A stretch of DNA of 64,000 bases from assembly GCA_944384025.1 (NCBI GenBank), contig CALWRS010000002.1, positions 1 to 64,000 of the forward strand, in the 5' to 3' direction. The DNA comes from an uncultured Lachnospiraceae bacterium. GTDB lineage: Bacteria; Bacillota; Clostridia; Lachnospirales; Lachnospiraceae. Position numbers and translations under genes: made by a program. The first letter of the stretch is position 1, and every line of letters starts with the position of its first letter. Positions 7,961 to 16,311 of the stretch are shown one piece after another. Under the pieces are notes generated by a model. It did no database searches. It saw only the letters and a list, made by a program, of their open reading frames with translations, and was not told where the DNA came from.

Positions 7961-8896
7961 ATGCGGATTGTTTTAACGATATTTGCGATCCTTGGCGTGA
8001 TCTTGCTGGCGCTTCTGGTGTTCGTTCTTCTTTTGATTGCCGCGCTTTTGTTTGCCCCGTTTCGCTACCGCATTTGGGGGCAAAAAGAGGACGCTGTCTG
8101 CGCGGATATTCGCCTGCACTGGCTGCTGCACGCCGTAGGCGTCCGCATTGTTTACGCGAAAGAGGGTGTGCAATGGACGCTTCGTTTGTTTGGTATCCCC
8201 ATAAAACGAAGCAAAAAAAAGCCGCCGCAGGAACAAGCAGAGAAACAAACAGAAACAGAAGAGGAACTGCCGCAGGAGAAGACAGAACCGGACGGCTTAA
8301 AGGAAGAGACGCCATCCGGCGCAAAGCCAAAAGAGGAAGAGGAGGCACCCGCAAAACCGGAGCCGTCTTTGATCGAAGAAAAAGAGGAAGAACAAGCACC
8401 AAAGGAATCGTTTTTTGTCCGGATTCGCAAAAAGATCAAAGAACTTTTGGATACGGTTCGCTGCTTATACGAGCTTTTTATTCGAAAGAAAAATCTCCTG
8501 CGGGATTATCTGAAGAAGAAATCCGTAAAAGAGGCAGTGCTTGCCGTGTGGGATGTGCTTAAGTGGCTGCTTTTGCACATTGCGCCGCAAAAGCTTTCCG
8601 GATGGGTTGCTTTTGGCGCAAAAGATCCGGCGGTTACCGGAGAAGTGACTGCGCTTGCAGGCGTTTTGTATCCGGTTTACGGAGAGAAATTTTCCTTTTA
8701 TCCGGACTTTTCGTCGCCTGGTGTGCGGGGAGAAGTGCTGTGTACCGGAAGAATCCGGTTGATTGGGATTGTCGTTCGAAGCGTACGGCTCTACCGAGAC
8801 CAAAACCTTCGTACGGTTATTAAAGAGGCAATGGCAGTCAAAGACCAGATGCTTGCCGCTGTACCGGAAATGAAGCAAATTCTTGGAAAAGCTTAA
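7961..8896 (+). CDS. DUF2953 membrane-anchored protein (YtfI-like)
   Basis: A 311-residue protein with one N-terminal membrane segment (about residues 3-33), then a DUF2953-like region beginning FAPFRYRI and resuming after a long Glu/Pro/Lys-rich linker (about 85-150). The C-terminal part (from LSGWVAFGAKDPAVTGE) matches the family's conserved block. An earlier ATG at 7949 overlaps the GGAGG that serves the ATG at 7961, so the latter is chosen. In Bacillus the DUF2953 gene ytfI precedes ytfJ, and the same order is kept here, which supports a link to sporulation or spore germination. The acidic/basic low-complexity linker is unusual and may be a flexible spacer. Confidence 0.75.
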   Translation: MRIVLTIFAILGVILLALLVFVLLLIAALLFAPFRYRIWGQKEDAVCADIRLHWLLHAVGVRIVYAKEGVQWTLRLFGIPIKRSKKKPPQEQAEKQTETEEELPQEKTEPDGLKEETPSGAKPKEEEEAPAKPEPSLIEEKEEEQAPKESFFVRIRKKIKELLDTVRCLYELFIRKKNLLRDYLKKKSVKEAVLAVWDVLKWLLLHIAPQKLSGWVAFGAKDPAVTGEVTALAGVLYPVYGEKFSFYPDFSSPGVRGEVLCTGRIRLIGIVVRSVRLYRDQNLRTVIKEAMAVKDQMLAAVPEMKQILGKA

Positions 8897-8937
8897 CAAA
8901 AAAATACAATGCACAAAGGTGCGAAAGGGAGGAAACC

Positions 8938-9363
8938 ATGGCAGAAGTAAATTTCAACGAAACCATTCAAGGCCTGCTTAGCGGAATGAAAGGGTATATC
9001 TCGACAAAGACGGTCGTAGGCGAGGCAATAACGCTTGCAGACGGGACAGTGCTTGTGCCGCTTGTGGACGTTAGCTTTGGCGTAGGCGCCGGCGCGTTCA
9101 ACAAGGAGGCAAAAAATAAGGCGGGCGGCGGCATGGGCGGCAAAATGACCCCCAGTGCGGTATTGCTTATTAAAGACGGCAATACACGTATGGTATCCAT
9201 TAAAGACCAAGATACTATGAGCCGTATGTTTGACATGATCCCTGACGTACTGACGCGTCTGAAAAAGCTGCTTGGAAAAGATAAGGACGATGCAGCAGCT
9301 GCTGCCGACGTGCCCGAAGACACTGTGAACGCGCTTGCGAATGAACTTTTGAAAGAGAAATAA
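8938..9363 (+). CDS. ytfJ: Spore protein YtfJ/GerW family
   Basis: GerW-family sporulation protein; in Bacillus it is needed for proper germination responses. The 141-residue product shows the conserved start region (ETIQGLLSGMKG), the Gly-rich block (FGVGAGAF, GGGMGGKM) and the 'TPSAVLLI' segment characteristic of the family, followed by a Lys/Ala-rich tail. ATG with GGGAGGAAACC upstream. It follows the DUF2953 gene by about 40 bases and is probably cotranscribed. Its presence is one of the better signs that the host forms endospores. Confidence 0.9.
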   Translation: MAEVNFNETIQGLLSGMKGYISTKTVVGEAITLADGTVLVPLVDVSFGVGAGAFNKEAKNKAGGGMGGKMTPSAVLLIKDGNTRMVSIKDQDTMSRMFDMIPDVLTRLKKLLGKDKDDAAAAADVPEDTVNALANELLKEK

Positions 9364-9373
9364 AAAAAACAGC

Positions 9374-9402
9374 TTGCATTTGCACCTCGAATCTGCTAGA
9401 AT
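9374..9402 (+). promoter_or_regulatory. Promoter for rpmB
   Basis: TTGCAT and TAGAAT separated by 17 bases, with extended -10 TGC. It sits just after ytfJ and leaves a leader of about 47 bases before the rpmB start. Confidence 0.65.
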
Positions 9403-9456
9403 AATCGCGTTACGGGTTGACACACCGAAAATTACGCAAAAGGAGGTGCTTGTGTC

Positions 9457-9654
9457 GTGGCAAAATGTGATATTTGTGATAAGGGCGCACTTTTCGGAAG
9501 ACAGATTAGTATTACCAGAAGTCAGGTTTCCGGCAGAGCAAACAGAATGTGGAAATCCAACGTAAAGACGGTAAAGGTAAAAGTAAACGGCGGAACAAAG
9601 AAGATGCATGTTTGTACATCCTGTCTGCGGGCCGGCAAAGTAGAAAGAGCATAG
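9457..9654 (+). CDS. rpmB: 50S ribosomal protein L28
   Basis: Small basic protein of the large ribosomal subunit, 65 residues, starting MAKCDICDKGALFG. It is the zinc-binding (C+) form: two CxxC pairs are present, CDIC near the N-terminus and CTSC near the C-terminus. The start codon is GTG with a strong AGGAGGTG eight bases upstream. Own promoter upstream and a clear intrinsic terminator downstream make it a single-gene transcript. Confidence 0.95.
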   Translation: MAKCDICDKGALFGRQISITRSQVSGRANRMWKSNVKTVKVKVNGGTKKMHVCTSCLRAGKVERA

Positions 9655-9678
9655 TTGCGAACAGCGAAAAGATAGTGA

Positions 9679-9706
9679 GAGGGTGTCGGAGCGACGCCCT
9701 CTTTTT
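9679..9706 (+). terminator. Intrinsic terminator of rpmB
   Basis: Nine-base-pair stem GAGGGTGTC/GACGCCCTC (one G-T pair) with a five-base loop, followed by five T. Confidence 0.9.
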
Positions 9707-9724
9707 CTAGTTGCGAAAACCCGA

Positions 9725-9862
9725 TTAGTCGCAGAACAGGTGGTAACCGAGAATCAGGCAAAGCAGGATGATGCACAGGGCCAAAAAGCCGTTGCGCAAA
9801 AAAAGCATGATGGTCATGCCGATGGCAATCCAAAATAAAATAAATCCGGTCAGTCTCTTCAC
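9725..9862 (-). CDS. Small membrane protein, 45 residues
   Basis: A 45-residue protein starting at a GTG (VKRLTGFILFW) with GGAGGT five bases upstream. It consists of two hydrophobic segments, about residues 5-21 and 26-41, separated by a short Leu-Arg-Asn turn, so it should form a membrane hairpin. No catalytic motif. It is convergent with rpmB and divergent from the asp23 gene. An in-frame upstream extension exists but has no ribosome binding site and a different composition, so I take the GTG. Function unknown; I infer it is real from the start signal and the membrane topology. Confidence 0.6.
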   Translation of the reverse strand: MKRLTGFILFWIAIGMTIMLFLRNGFLALCIILLCLILGYHLFCD

Positions 9863-9900
9863 AAAAACCTCCGTTTTGCAGACGCTGTTACAGTAATTTA

Positions 9901-9912
9901 TGCAAATTTGCA
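9901..9912. other. Perfect 12-base palindrome between divergent genes
   Basis: TGCAAATTTGCA lies in the gap between the small membrane protein gene and the Asp23-family gene, about 27 bases before the -35 box of the latter. It could be an operator, but could also be chance in AT-rich DNA. Confidence 0.3.
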
Positions 9913-9938
9913 AAGCTTTAGAAACTTCATAAAAACTG

Positions 9939-9967
9939 TTTCTTTTTTTAGGAAAACAGGGTATAAT
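9939..9967 (+). promoter_or_regulatory. Probable promoter for the asp23-fakA-recG genes
   Basis: A perfect TATAAT is preceded at 17 bases by a weak -35 (TTTCTT). The transcript would start about 70 bases before the Asp23-family gene. Confidence 0.5.
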
Positions 9968-10044
9968 GAACGCAAGAGCGGCGAGCGCGTCGTAATTTGC
10001 CAAAAACGACGACGCGAAGCGTCTGACGAGAGGAGGGCCTTGTT

Positions 10045-10401
10045 ATGGATGGAAATCTTTCTACAAGTATTGGAGAAGTATATATCGATTATAATGTAAT
10101 CGCGAAATTTGCCGGATCGGCGGCGGTCGAATGTTTTGGCATCGTCGGTATGTCTGCCGTGAGCATGAAAGACGGCCTAGCGAAACTTTTGCGAAGAGAG
10201 AGTTTAAGCCACGGCGTGGATGTAAAGGTAAACAACAACAAAATCACGATTGACATGCATGTCATCGTATCTTACGGAATCAGCATCGAAGCCGTATGCA
10301 CAAATCTGTGCGAAAACGTAAAATATCGTGTTGAGGAGCTTTCGGGGCTTGCCGTTGAAAAAATCAATGTGTATGTCGAAGGCGTTCGGGTAATCGACTA
10401 G
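10045..10401 (+). CDS. Asp23/Gls24 family protein (YloU-like)
   Basis: Small cytoplasmic envelope-stress family protein of 118 residues, showing the family's NVIAKFAGSAAVECFGIVGM block near the start and the closing VEKINVYVEGVRV. Members often sit directly before the DAK2/FakA gene, as here (20-base gap), the yloU-yloV order of Bacillus. In Staphylococcus, Asp23 is attached to the membrane by partner proteins and affects cell-wall stress responses; what it does in Clostridia is not settled. ATG with GAGGAGG upstream. Confidence 0.9.
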   Translation: MDGNLSTSIGEVYIDYNVIAKFAGSAAVECFGIVGMSAVSMKDGLAKLLRRESLSHGVDVKVNNNKITIDMHVIVSYGISIEAVCTNLCENVKYRVEELSGLAVEKINVYVEGVRVID

Positions 10402-10421
10402 ACATAAGGAGGAAGAAAGAG

Positions 10422-12092
10422 TTGGCAGGAGTAACCATGGATGCTGCTTTATTGCAGAAGATGTTTTACGCGGGTGCAAAAAGGCTGGAGTCCCAAAAAG
10501 AAATAATTAACGAACTGAACGTGTTCCCAGTTCCTGACGGAGATACCGGAACGAATATGACGCTGACGATTTTGTCGGCGGTCAGGGAAGTTGGCCAAGT
10601 CGCGGAGCTTACAATGAACTCTTTGGCAAAGGCAATGTCTTCGGGTTCTTTAAAGGGGGCAAGGGGAAATTCCGGCGTTATTCTTTCCCAGTTAATGCGC
10701 GGGTTTTCCAAAGTCATAAGAGATTACGACGAGCTTTCGGTTCCAGTTCTTGCGGATGCTTTTGCAAAAGGCGTGGAAACGGCATACAACGCTGTTATGA
10801 AGCCGAAGGAAGGAACGATTCTAACCGTTGCGAAAGAAGGAGCGCTTCGCGCCGGGGAATTGGCGGACGAACTGGAAAATCTGGAAGAATTTCTTGCCGC
10901 TGTTATTGAGCGGATGCAGGAGGCGCTTGATTACACGCCGGAACTGCTTCCTGTGTTAAAGGAAGCCGGCGTTGTGGATTCGGGCGGACAGGGTCTTTTG
11001 GAAATCATGCACGGCGCGTACGACGCGCTTATCGGCAAAGAGACCGGAGAATCCATTGTAACGGCTATCGAAGCTCCGCAGGAGAAAAGAAAAGGAGCAG
11101 CTTCGCCGGATATTTCAACGGCGGATATTAAGTTCGGCTACTGCACGGAATTTATTATCCTGCTTGAAAAGGAGTTCCCTCCGGAAACAGAGACTGCTTT
11201 TAAAGCGTATCTGGCTTCTATTGGCGACTCGATTGTCTGCGTAGCGGACGACGACGTTGTAAAAGTGCATGTGCACACGAACGACCCCGGTTTGGCAATT
11301 CAAAAAGGTTTGACGTTTGGACAGCTAAGCCGCATGAAAATCGACAACATGCGTGAAGAGCATAACGAACGCCTGATTATGGGCGCTGAAGCAGAAAAGA
11401 AAGAGCAAAAGGCAGCCGCGCCCGCGCCAAGAAAGCCGGTTGGCTTTATTGCCGTGTCGGTAGGAAGCGGTATGGATGAGATTTTCACCGGCCTTGGCGT
11501 AGACGTTATTATTTCCGGCGGGCAGACGATGAATCCGAGCACGGAAGATATGCTAAACGCGATCGAAGCGGTAAATGCGGACTGCATTTACATTCTGCCA
11601 AACAACAGCAATATTATTTTGGCGGCGCAGCAGGCAAAGAGCCTTACAAAAGACAAGCAAATTGTCGTTATTCCAAGCAAAACCGCGCCGCAGGGAATTG
11701 CCGCTATTATCAACTACGTGTTTGATAAAGACGCAGAAGAAAACGAAAAGGCAATGACCGCCGCGCTTGCAAACGTTAAGAGCGGTCAGGTTACGTATGC
11801 AGTTCGGGATACCAGCTACGAGGGCAGGGAAATCCACGAAGGAAATATTATGGGAATTGGCGACTCCGGAATTTTGTCGGTGGGCGAGTCGATTGCGGAT
11901 ACAACCTACGATATGCTAAGAAAGATGATCGACGAGGATTCCGAGCTTGTAAGCCTTTATTACGGAGAGGATGTCGGCGAAGAAGACGCGCAGCAGCTTG
12001 CGGACCGCATTATGGAAGAATATCCGATGCTGGATGTAGAAGTGCATTCCGGCGGGCAGCCGATTTACTATTACATCCTTTCGGTTGAGTAA
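10422..12092 (+). CDS. DAK2-domain fatty acid kinase subunit (FakA/YloV-like)
   Basis: ATP-binding kinase subunit that phosphorylates exogenous fatty acids carried by a DegV/FakB protein, feeding phospholipid synthesis. The N-terminal DhaL/DAK2 domain carries NVFPVPDGDTGTNM (metal/ATP-binding aspartates, residues about 32-45) and GARGNSGVILSQ; the rest is the YloV-type middle and C-terminal domain, ending near residue 556, the usual length. No fakB is in the window. The start is uncertain: a TTG at 10422 with GGAGG nine bases upstream, or an ATG at 10437 with AGGAG five bases upstream. The long form is given; the short one loses five residues. Confidence 0.9.
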   Translation: MAGVTMDAALLQKMFYAGAKRLESQKEIINELNVFPVPDGDTGTNMTLTILSAVREVGQVAELTMNSLAKAMSSGSLKGARGNSGVILSQLMRGFSKVIRDYDELSVPVLADAFAKGVETAYNAVMKPKEGTILTVAKEGALRAGELADELENLEEFLAAVIERMQEALDYTPELLPVLKEAGVVDSGGQGLLEIMHGAYDALIGKETGESIVTAIEAPQEKRKGAASPDISTADIKFGYCTEFIILLEKEFPPETETAFKAYLASIGDSIVCVADDDVVKVHVHTNDPGLAIQKGLTFGQLSRMKIDNMREEHNERLIMGAEAEKKEQKAAAPAPRKPVGFIAVSVGSGMDEIFTGLGVDVIISGGQTMNPSTEDMLNAIEAVNADCIYILPNNSNIILAAQQAKSLTKDKQIVVIPSKTAPQGIAAIINYVFDKDAEENEKAMTAALANVKSGQVTYAVRDTSYEGREIHEGNIMGIGDSGILSVGESIADTTYDMLRKMIDEDSELVSLYYGEDVGEEDAQQLADRIMEEYPMLDVEVHSGGQPIYYYILSVE

Positions 12093-12113
12093 AACAGAAT
12101 AAGAACCACCTTA

Positions 12114-12144
12114 CGGAAAAACGGATGCCAAGTCCGTTTTTCCG
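12114..12144 (+). terminator. Perfect 12-base-pair hairpin between fakA and recG
   Basis: CGGAAAAACGGA and TCCGTTTTTCCG flank a seven-base loop. The T-run lies inside the stem rather than after it, so it is not a classical terminator; it may act as a weak terminator, an attenuator or an mRNA-stabilising structure ahead of recG. Confidence 0.45.
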
Positions 12145-12171
12145 CATATAAGAAACGGATGCGAGGGTACC

Positions 12172-14187
12172 ATGCAGCCAGAAGACTCCATTTTAAAAAT
12201 TCGCGGAATCGGGGAAAAATCAGAAGCGTACTTCCATAGACTAAATATTTTCACTGTCGAGGATTTGCTGCGTCATTTTCCAAGAGACTACGAGCGCTTT
12301 GAGCTTCCTAGGCAAGTGAGCGAATTGGCGGAAGCGGAAGTTTGCAGCGTAGAATGCGCCGTCGCTACATCGCCGAAACTTCTGGCAAAACAAAAGAAGC
12401 TCCTTTTTTGCCAAGCAAAAGATGCTTCCGGCACTGTGTGGCTAAAATGGTTCAATCAGCCGTATTTGCTTAGCCGCCTGCACATGGGAGATCACTACGT
12501 TTTCCGGGGAAAAGTCAGTTTTGAACGTGAAAAACCGGTTATGATTCAGCCGGAAATTTACGAAAAAGAAGCGTACCGGCCTTTGCTAAAGACGTTAAAG
12601 CCCGTATACCGGATTACGGAAGGGCTGACGCAAAACAGCGTCGGAAAAGCAATGCGTTTTGCGCTTGCGGAGACGGAAGTGACGGACTGGCTCCCGGCAG
12701 GAATTCGAAAAAAATACGAGCTGATGCGCTTAAAGGACGCTTACAAAAACATCCATTTCCCAGAAAAAGAAGCTGTTACGAAAACAGCGATTCGTCGCTT
12801 GGCGTTTGACGAATTTTTCCAGCTGCTTCTTTCCATGCGCATGTGCCGCGCGCTTTGCGAACAAAAGACGAATTGTTTCCCGATGTATACAGCGGCGCTT
12901 TGCGAAAAGCTGGCGCGGGCGCTGCCTTACGAATTGACGGCGGCGCAAAAAAAAGCATGGGATGAAATTTTGTCGGATTTGCGCAGCGAGGCGCCTATGC
13001 AGCGGCTTTTAGAAGGCGACGTTGGCTCCGGAAAGACCGTTGTTGCCATGCTGGCGCTGCTTTGCTGTGCGGAAAACGGCTATCAGGGCTGCTTGATGGC
13101 GCCGACCGAAGTTTTGGCCATCCAGCACTTCGAAGAATTTAAAAAAATGCTTGGACCGTTTGGGATTTCCATTGGGCTGCTTGTCGGGTCGCAAAGCGCG
13201 GCTGTAAAAAAAGTAACGCGCAGCAGGGCGCAGCAGGGACGGCTGCAAATTCTAATCGGCACACACGCGCTTTTGCAGGAGTCGGTAGCATTTGCGCATC
13301 TGGGCCTTGTGGTTATTGACGAACAGCACCGTTTTGGCGTTAAGCAAAGAGAGCTGCTGCTTTCTAAGGCGGATGCGCCGCACTTGCTGCTTATGAGCGC
13401 GACGCCTATCCCGCGTACGCTTGCAATGATGCTCTACGGCGATATGGCGCTTTCCGTGCTAGATGAGATGCCCCGCAACAGAAAAGCGGTGAAAACTTGC
13501 GTAGTCGATGTTTCGTTTCGCCCAAAAGCGTATCACTTTTTGGAGCAGCAAGTACGTCTGGGGCGGCAATGCTACGTAATTTGCCCTATGGTTACGGAAA
13601 GCGAAAATGTAGAAGCGGAAAATGTACAAGCATACGCAAAGCGGCTGCAAAGAGAGCTTCCCGGAAACGTTCGGATCGCTTGTTTGCATGGGAAGCTTCC
13701 TGCAAAGCAAAAAAACGAGTGCATGGAGCTTTTCGCTAAAGGAAAGATTGACGTGCTTGTCAGTACAACAGTCGTAGAAGTTGGAATTAACGTTCCAAAC
13801 GCTACGGTCATTATGATCGAAAACGCCGAGAGGTTTGGCTTAGCAGGACTTCATCAGCTGCGCGGACGCGTGGGTCGGGCGCAGGAGCAGTCGTATTGCA
13901 TTCTTGTTCAAGGAAAGGCAGGAGACGATTCTAAGAAGCGTTTAGAAGTTTTGCTGCATTCGCAGGACGGATTTCGCATTGCGGAAGAGGACTTAGCGAT
14001 GCGCGGGCCGGGAGATTTTTTTGGTATTCGCCAAAGCGGAGATTTTCCGTTTTTGATTGCAGACTTGTTTCGGGACGCGCAGGTGCTCTCGCAGGCGAAG
14101 GAAGCGCTTGCGAGCATGACGCAGGAAGAAGCAAGGCGCCTGTTTGGTCGCCTGTTTCCTGAAAAAGAGCCTTCCGTCGTATATTAA
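12172..14187 (+). CDS. recG: ATP-dependent DNA helicase RecG
   Basis: Branched-DNA helicase that remodels stalled forks and Holliday junctions. The 671 residues fit the family. The N-terminal wedge/OB domain starts at IRGIGEKSEAYFHRL; the helicase motor shows motif I GDVGSGKTVVA, the PTEVLA motif, DEQH (motif II), LMSATPIPRTL (motif III) and the C-terminal STTVVEVGINVPNA and QLRGRVGRA motifs. ATG with GAGGG just upstream. In Bacillus too recG lies downstream of the DAK2 gene yloV. The end of the protein is near the start of a run of envelope genes. Confidence 0.96.
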   Translation: MQPEDSILKIRGIGEKSEAYFHRLNIFTVEDLLRHFPRDYERFELPRQVSELAEAEVCSVECAVATSPKLLAKQKKLLFCQAKDASGTVWLKWFNQPYLLSRLHMGDHYVFRGKVSFEREKPVMIQPEIYEKEAYRPLLKTLKPVYRITEGLTQNSVGKAMRFALAETEVTDWLPAGIRKKYELMRLKDAYKNIHFPEKEAVTKTAIRRLAFDEFFQLLLSMRMCRALCEQKTNCFPMYTAALCEKLARALPYELTAAQKKAWDEILSDLRSEAPMQRLLEGDVGSGKTVVAMLALLCCAENGYQGCLMAPTEVLAIQHFEEFKKMLGPFGISIGLLVGSQSAAVKKVTRSRAQQGRLQILIGTHALLQESVAFAHLGLVVIDEQHRFGVKQRELLLSKADAPHLLLMSATPIPRTLAMMLYGDMALSVLDEMPRNRKAVKTCVVDVSFRPKAYHFLEQQVRLGRQCYVICPMVTESENVEAENVQAYAKRLQRELPGNVRIACLHGKLPAKQKNECMELFAKGKIDVLVSTTVVEVGINVPNATVIMIENAERFGLAGLHQLRGRVGRAQEQSYCILVQGKAGDDSKKRLEVLLHSQDGFRIAEEDLAMRGPGDFFGIRQSGDFPFLIADLFRDAQVLSQAKEALASMTQEEARRLFGRLFPEKEPSVVY

Positions 14188-14222
14188 GACTCGCGAGCGA
14201 GTCATGAATTTGGAGGATTTGT

Positions 14223-16298
14223 ATGCTGGGGCTGTTTTATTTGTGCCTTTGTTTTACGGTTGGTCACGCGCTTTGCTCGCTGCTTTGGCCAAAGCTTAAA
14301 GAAAGTACGGCAGTGACGTATCGCGGGCAAAAAGTCGGGCTGTGTCCGTTTTTTGTTCTGCTGCCGGCTTGGTTTATAACCGGCGCCGTCTGTATGGTGT
14401 GGGCTACGTATTTGCTTGCACTTGCCTTTCAAAACGCGCAGACGCCGCTTTTGTATGCAAATGCCTTCGTCGTACCGATTGCCATGGCAATTTCTGTTTT
14501 TGGCATTTTGCGCCGCGTCTTTCATGCGAAAAAAAACGCGAGAACGCCGTTTGCAAGGCTCTGGCTCGGCGAAGTGGTATTCATTTTTTGCACGACGCTG
14601 CTTGTTGTACTTTTAATGTGGTGGTCGTTTTTTATCCAAGACGGCAAACTCTACGTTGGCGTAACGATTTACAGCGACTTTGCGCCGCATCTGGGAATGA
14701 TTCGCTCGTTTTCTGTAGGAAACAATTTTCCTACGCAGTATTCGCACTATGCAGGAGAGGACATAAAATACCATTTCCTGTTCCAGTTTTTTGTCGGAAA
14801 TCTGGAATTTCTTGGACTTCCTTTAGATTTTGCTTTTAACTTACCAAGCGCTATTTCTTTGCTTGGCGCATTTTCTCTTTTGTATGCGCTTACCGTAAAG
14901 CTAACCGGAAGAAGATTTACCGGCTATTTGGCGGTTCTGTTTTTTGTATTTCGCAGCAGCGATGCCCTCTTTGATTTTCTTGCCGCGCTGCCTAAAGAAA
15001 CGGACGCCCTAACGGCGCTAAAAGAAAATACGGCTTTTATCGGAACGACGCCAAATGAAAACTGGGGACTTTGGAACTTGAATGTATATTGCAACCAGAG
15101 GCACTTAGCGTTTGGCATTTGCATTATGCTCTTTTTGATTTATATGCTTATAGGGCACGTTTTTCAAGCGATTTCGCGTGTGCGAAGAAGCTATTTGGCA
15201 AAGCAGAAGCAAATCGTGCAAACAGAAGGAAGCGGGATGCTCTGGAGCGAAAGCGTTCCCTTTGTCATTCGGGAAGCGTGCTTTCGCGAAGCCGGATGGC
15301 TTCCGCAGTCACTCATCTCTAGCATAGCGCTTGGCGTTTTGCTTGGCGCGGCCGCATTTTTTAACGGAGCCTGTGTAATTGCCTGTCTTGCGGTGCTGTT
15401 TTTTTTGGCGATTGTTTCCGATCACCGCATCGAGTACATGATTGTCGCTTTGCTGACGCTTATTTTGTCTTTACTGCAGACGAATCTGTTTATTAACGGT
15501 TCTGCCGTAAAAGCCGAATATTACTTTGGCTTTTTGGCGGAAAACAAAACGCTGTTTGGCGCGTGGGATTACGTTATGACGCTTTGCGGGATTTTGCCTG
15601 TGGTGCTGCTTGCCGCGTTTTTGCTGGAAGACGGTGCGCACAAATGGATTATGGTGGCTTTCACAGCGCCTTTTGTCCTAGCGTTTACGCTGTCTTTGAC
15701 GGTTGATGTGACAGTGAATCACAAGTATGTCATGCTTAGCGTGATGTTGCTTAGCATTTACGCTGCGGTGTTTGTAAACTGGTTGTGGCACCGGTGGGGC
15801 TTTTGGGTGAAGGCAGTCAGTCTGTTTCTTATTGTCGCGCTGACAGTTACCGGAATTTACGACCTTAGAACGGTTATTAAAAGCAACGACAGCCGCGCGG
15901 GAGGCTGCGTCTCGTTTGATTTGGAAGACCCTGTGACGCAGTGGGTTGCGGCAAACGCCACGTCGCAGGATATCTTCCTGACAAGTTATTATTCTTTGAA
16001 TTCCGTAGTTTTAGGGGGAGCAATGCTGTTTAACGGCTGGCCGTATTACGCATGGTCGGCGGGCTACGACACGGCGGCAAGAGACGTAAGTACGGCGCAG
16101 ATGTACGAAGCGTCTTCGCCGGAAGCATTAGAAGCGCTTGTTAAAGAGCATAACATCCGCTATATTATTGTGGATGATGACGTTAGGAATTCGATGGAAT
16201 ATTGGGTGAATGAGGAGAATATTAAAGCAACTTTTGCCTGCGTGTTTACGTACGGAACGCTGGATATTTACGATACTACACAAACATTAGAAGAATAA
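14223..16298 (+). CDS. Polytopic membrane protein, GT-C-like glycosyltransferase candidate
   Basis: A 691-residue protein with about 12 hydrophobic segments and a soluble C-terminal tail of about 130 residues. After the third or fourth span comes an extracytoplasmic loop reading TIYSDFAPHLGMIRSF, then HYAGEDIKYHFLFQFF. An acidic residue after early membrane spans and a large outer tail are typical of lipid-linked-sugar GT-C enzymes. The tail contains an AxxxxxDIFLTSYYSLNS-like region and an NIRYIIVDDDV segment, resembling the end of other bacterial GT-C proteins. It is followed 13 bases later by a GT2 gene and then by a second GT-C-like protein, supporting a role in assembling or attaching a surface glycan. 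Donor and acceptor unknown. Confidence 0.6.
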   Translation: MLGLFYLCLCFTVGHALCSLLWPKLKESTAVTYRGQKVGLCPFFVLLPAWFITGAVCMVWATYLLALAFQNAQTPLLYANAFVVPIAMAISVFGILRRVFHAKKNARTPFARLWLGEVVFIFCTTLLVVLLMWWSFFIQDGKLYVGVTIYSDFAPHLGMIRSFSVGNNFPTQYSHYAGEDIKYHFLFQFFVGNLEFLGLPLDFAFNLPSAISLLGAFSLLYALTVKLTGRRFTGYLAVLFFVFRSSDALFDFLAALPKETDALTALKENTAFIGTTPNENWGLWNLNVYCNQRHLAFGICIMLFLIYMLIGHVFQAISRVRRSYLAKQKQIVQTEGSGMLWSESVPFVIREACFREAGWLPQSLISSIALGVLLGAAAFFNGACVIACLAVLFFLAIVSDHRIEYMIVALLTLILSLLQTNLFINGSAVKAEYYFGFLAENKTLFGAWDYVMTLCGILPVVLLAAFLLEDGAHKWIMVAFTAPFVLAFTLSLTVDVTVNHKYVMLSVMLLSIYAAVFVNWLWHRWGFWVKAVSLFLIVALTVTGIYDLRTVIKSNDSRAGGCVSFDLEDPVTQWVAANATSQDIFLTSYYSLNSVVLGGAMLFNGWPYYAWSAGYDTAARDVSTAQMYEASSPEALEALVKEHNIRYIIVDDDVRNSMEYWVNEENIKATFACVFTYGTLDIYDTTQTLEE

Positions 16299-16311
16299 AG
16301 GAGAGCGTGTT

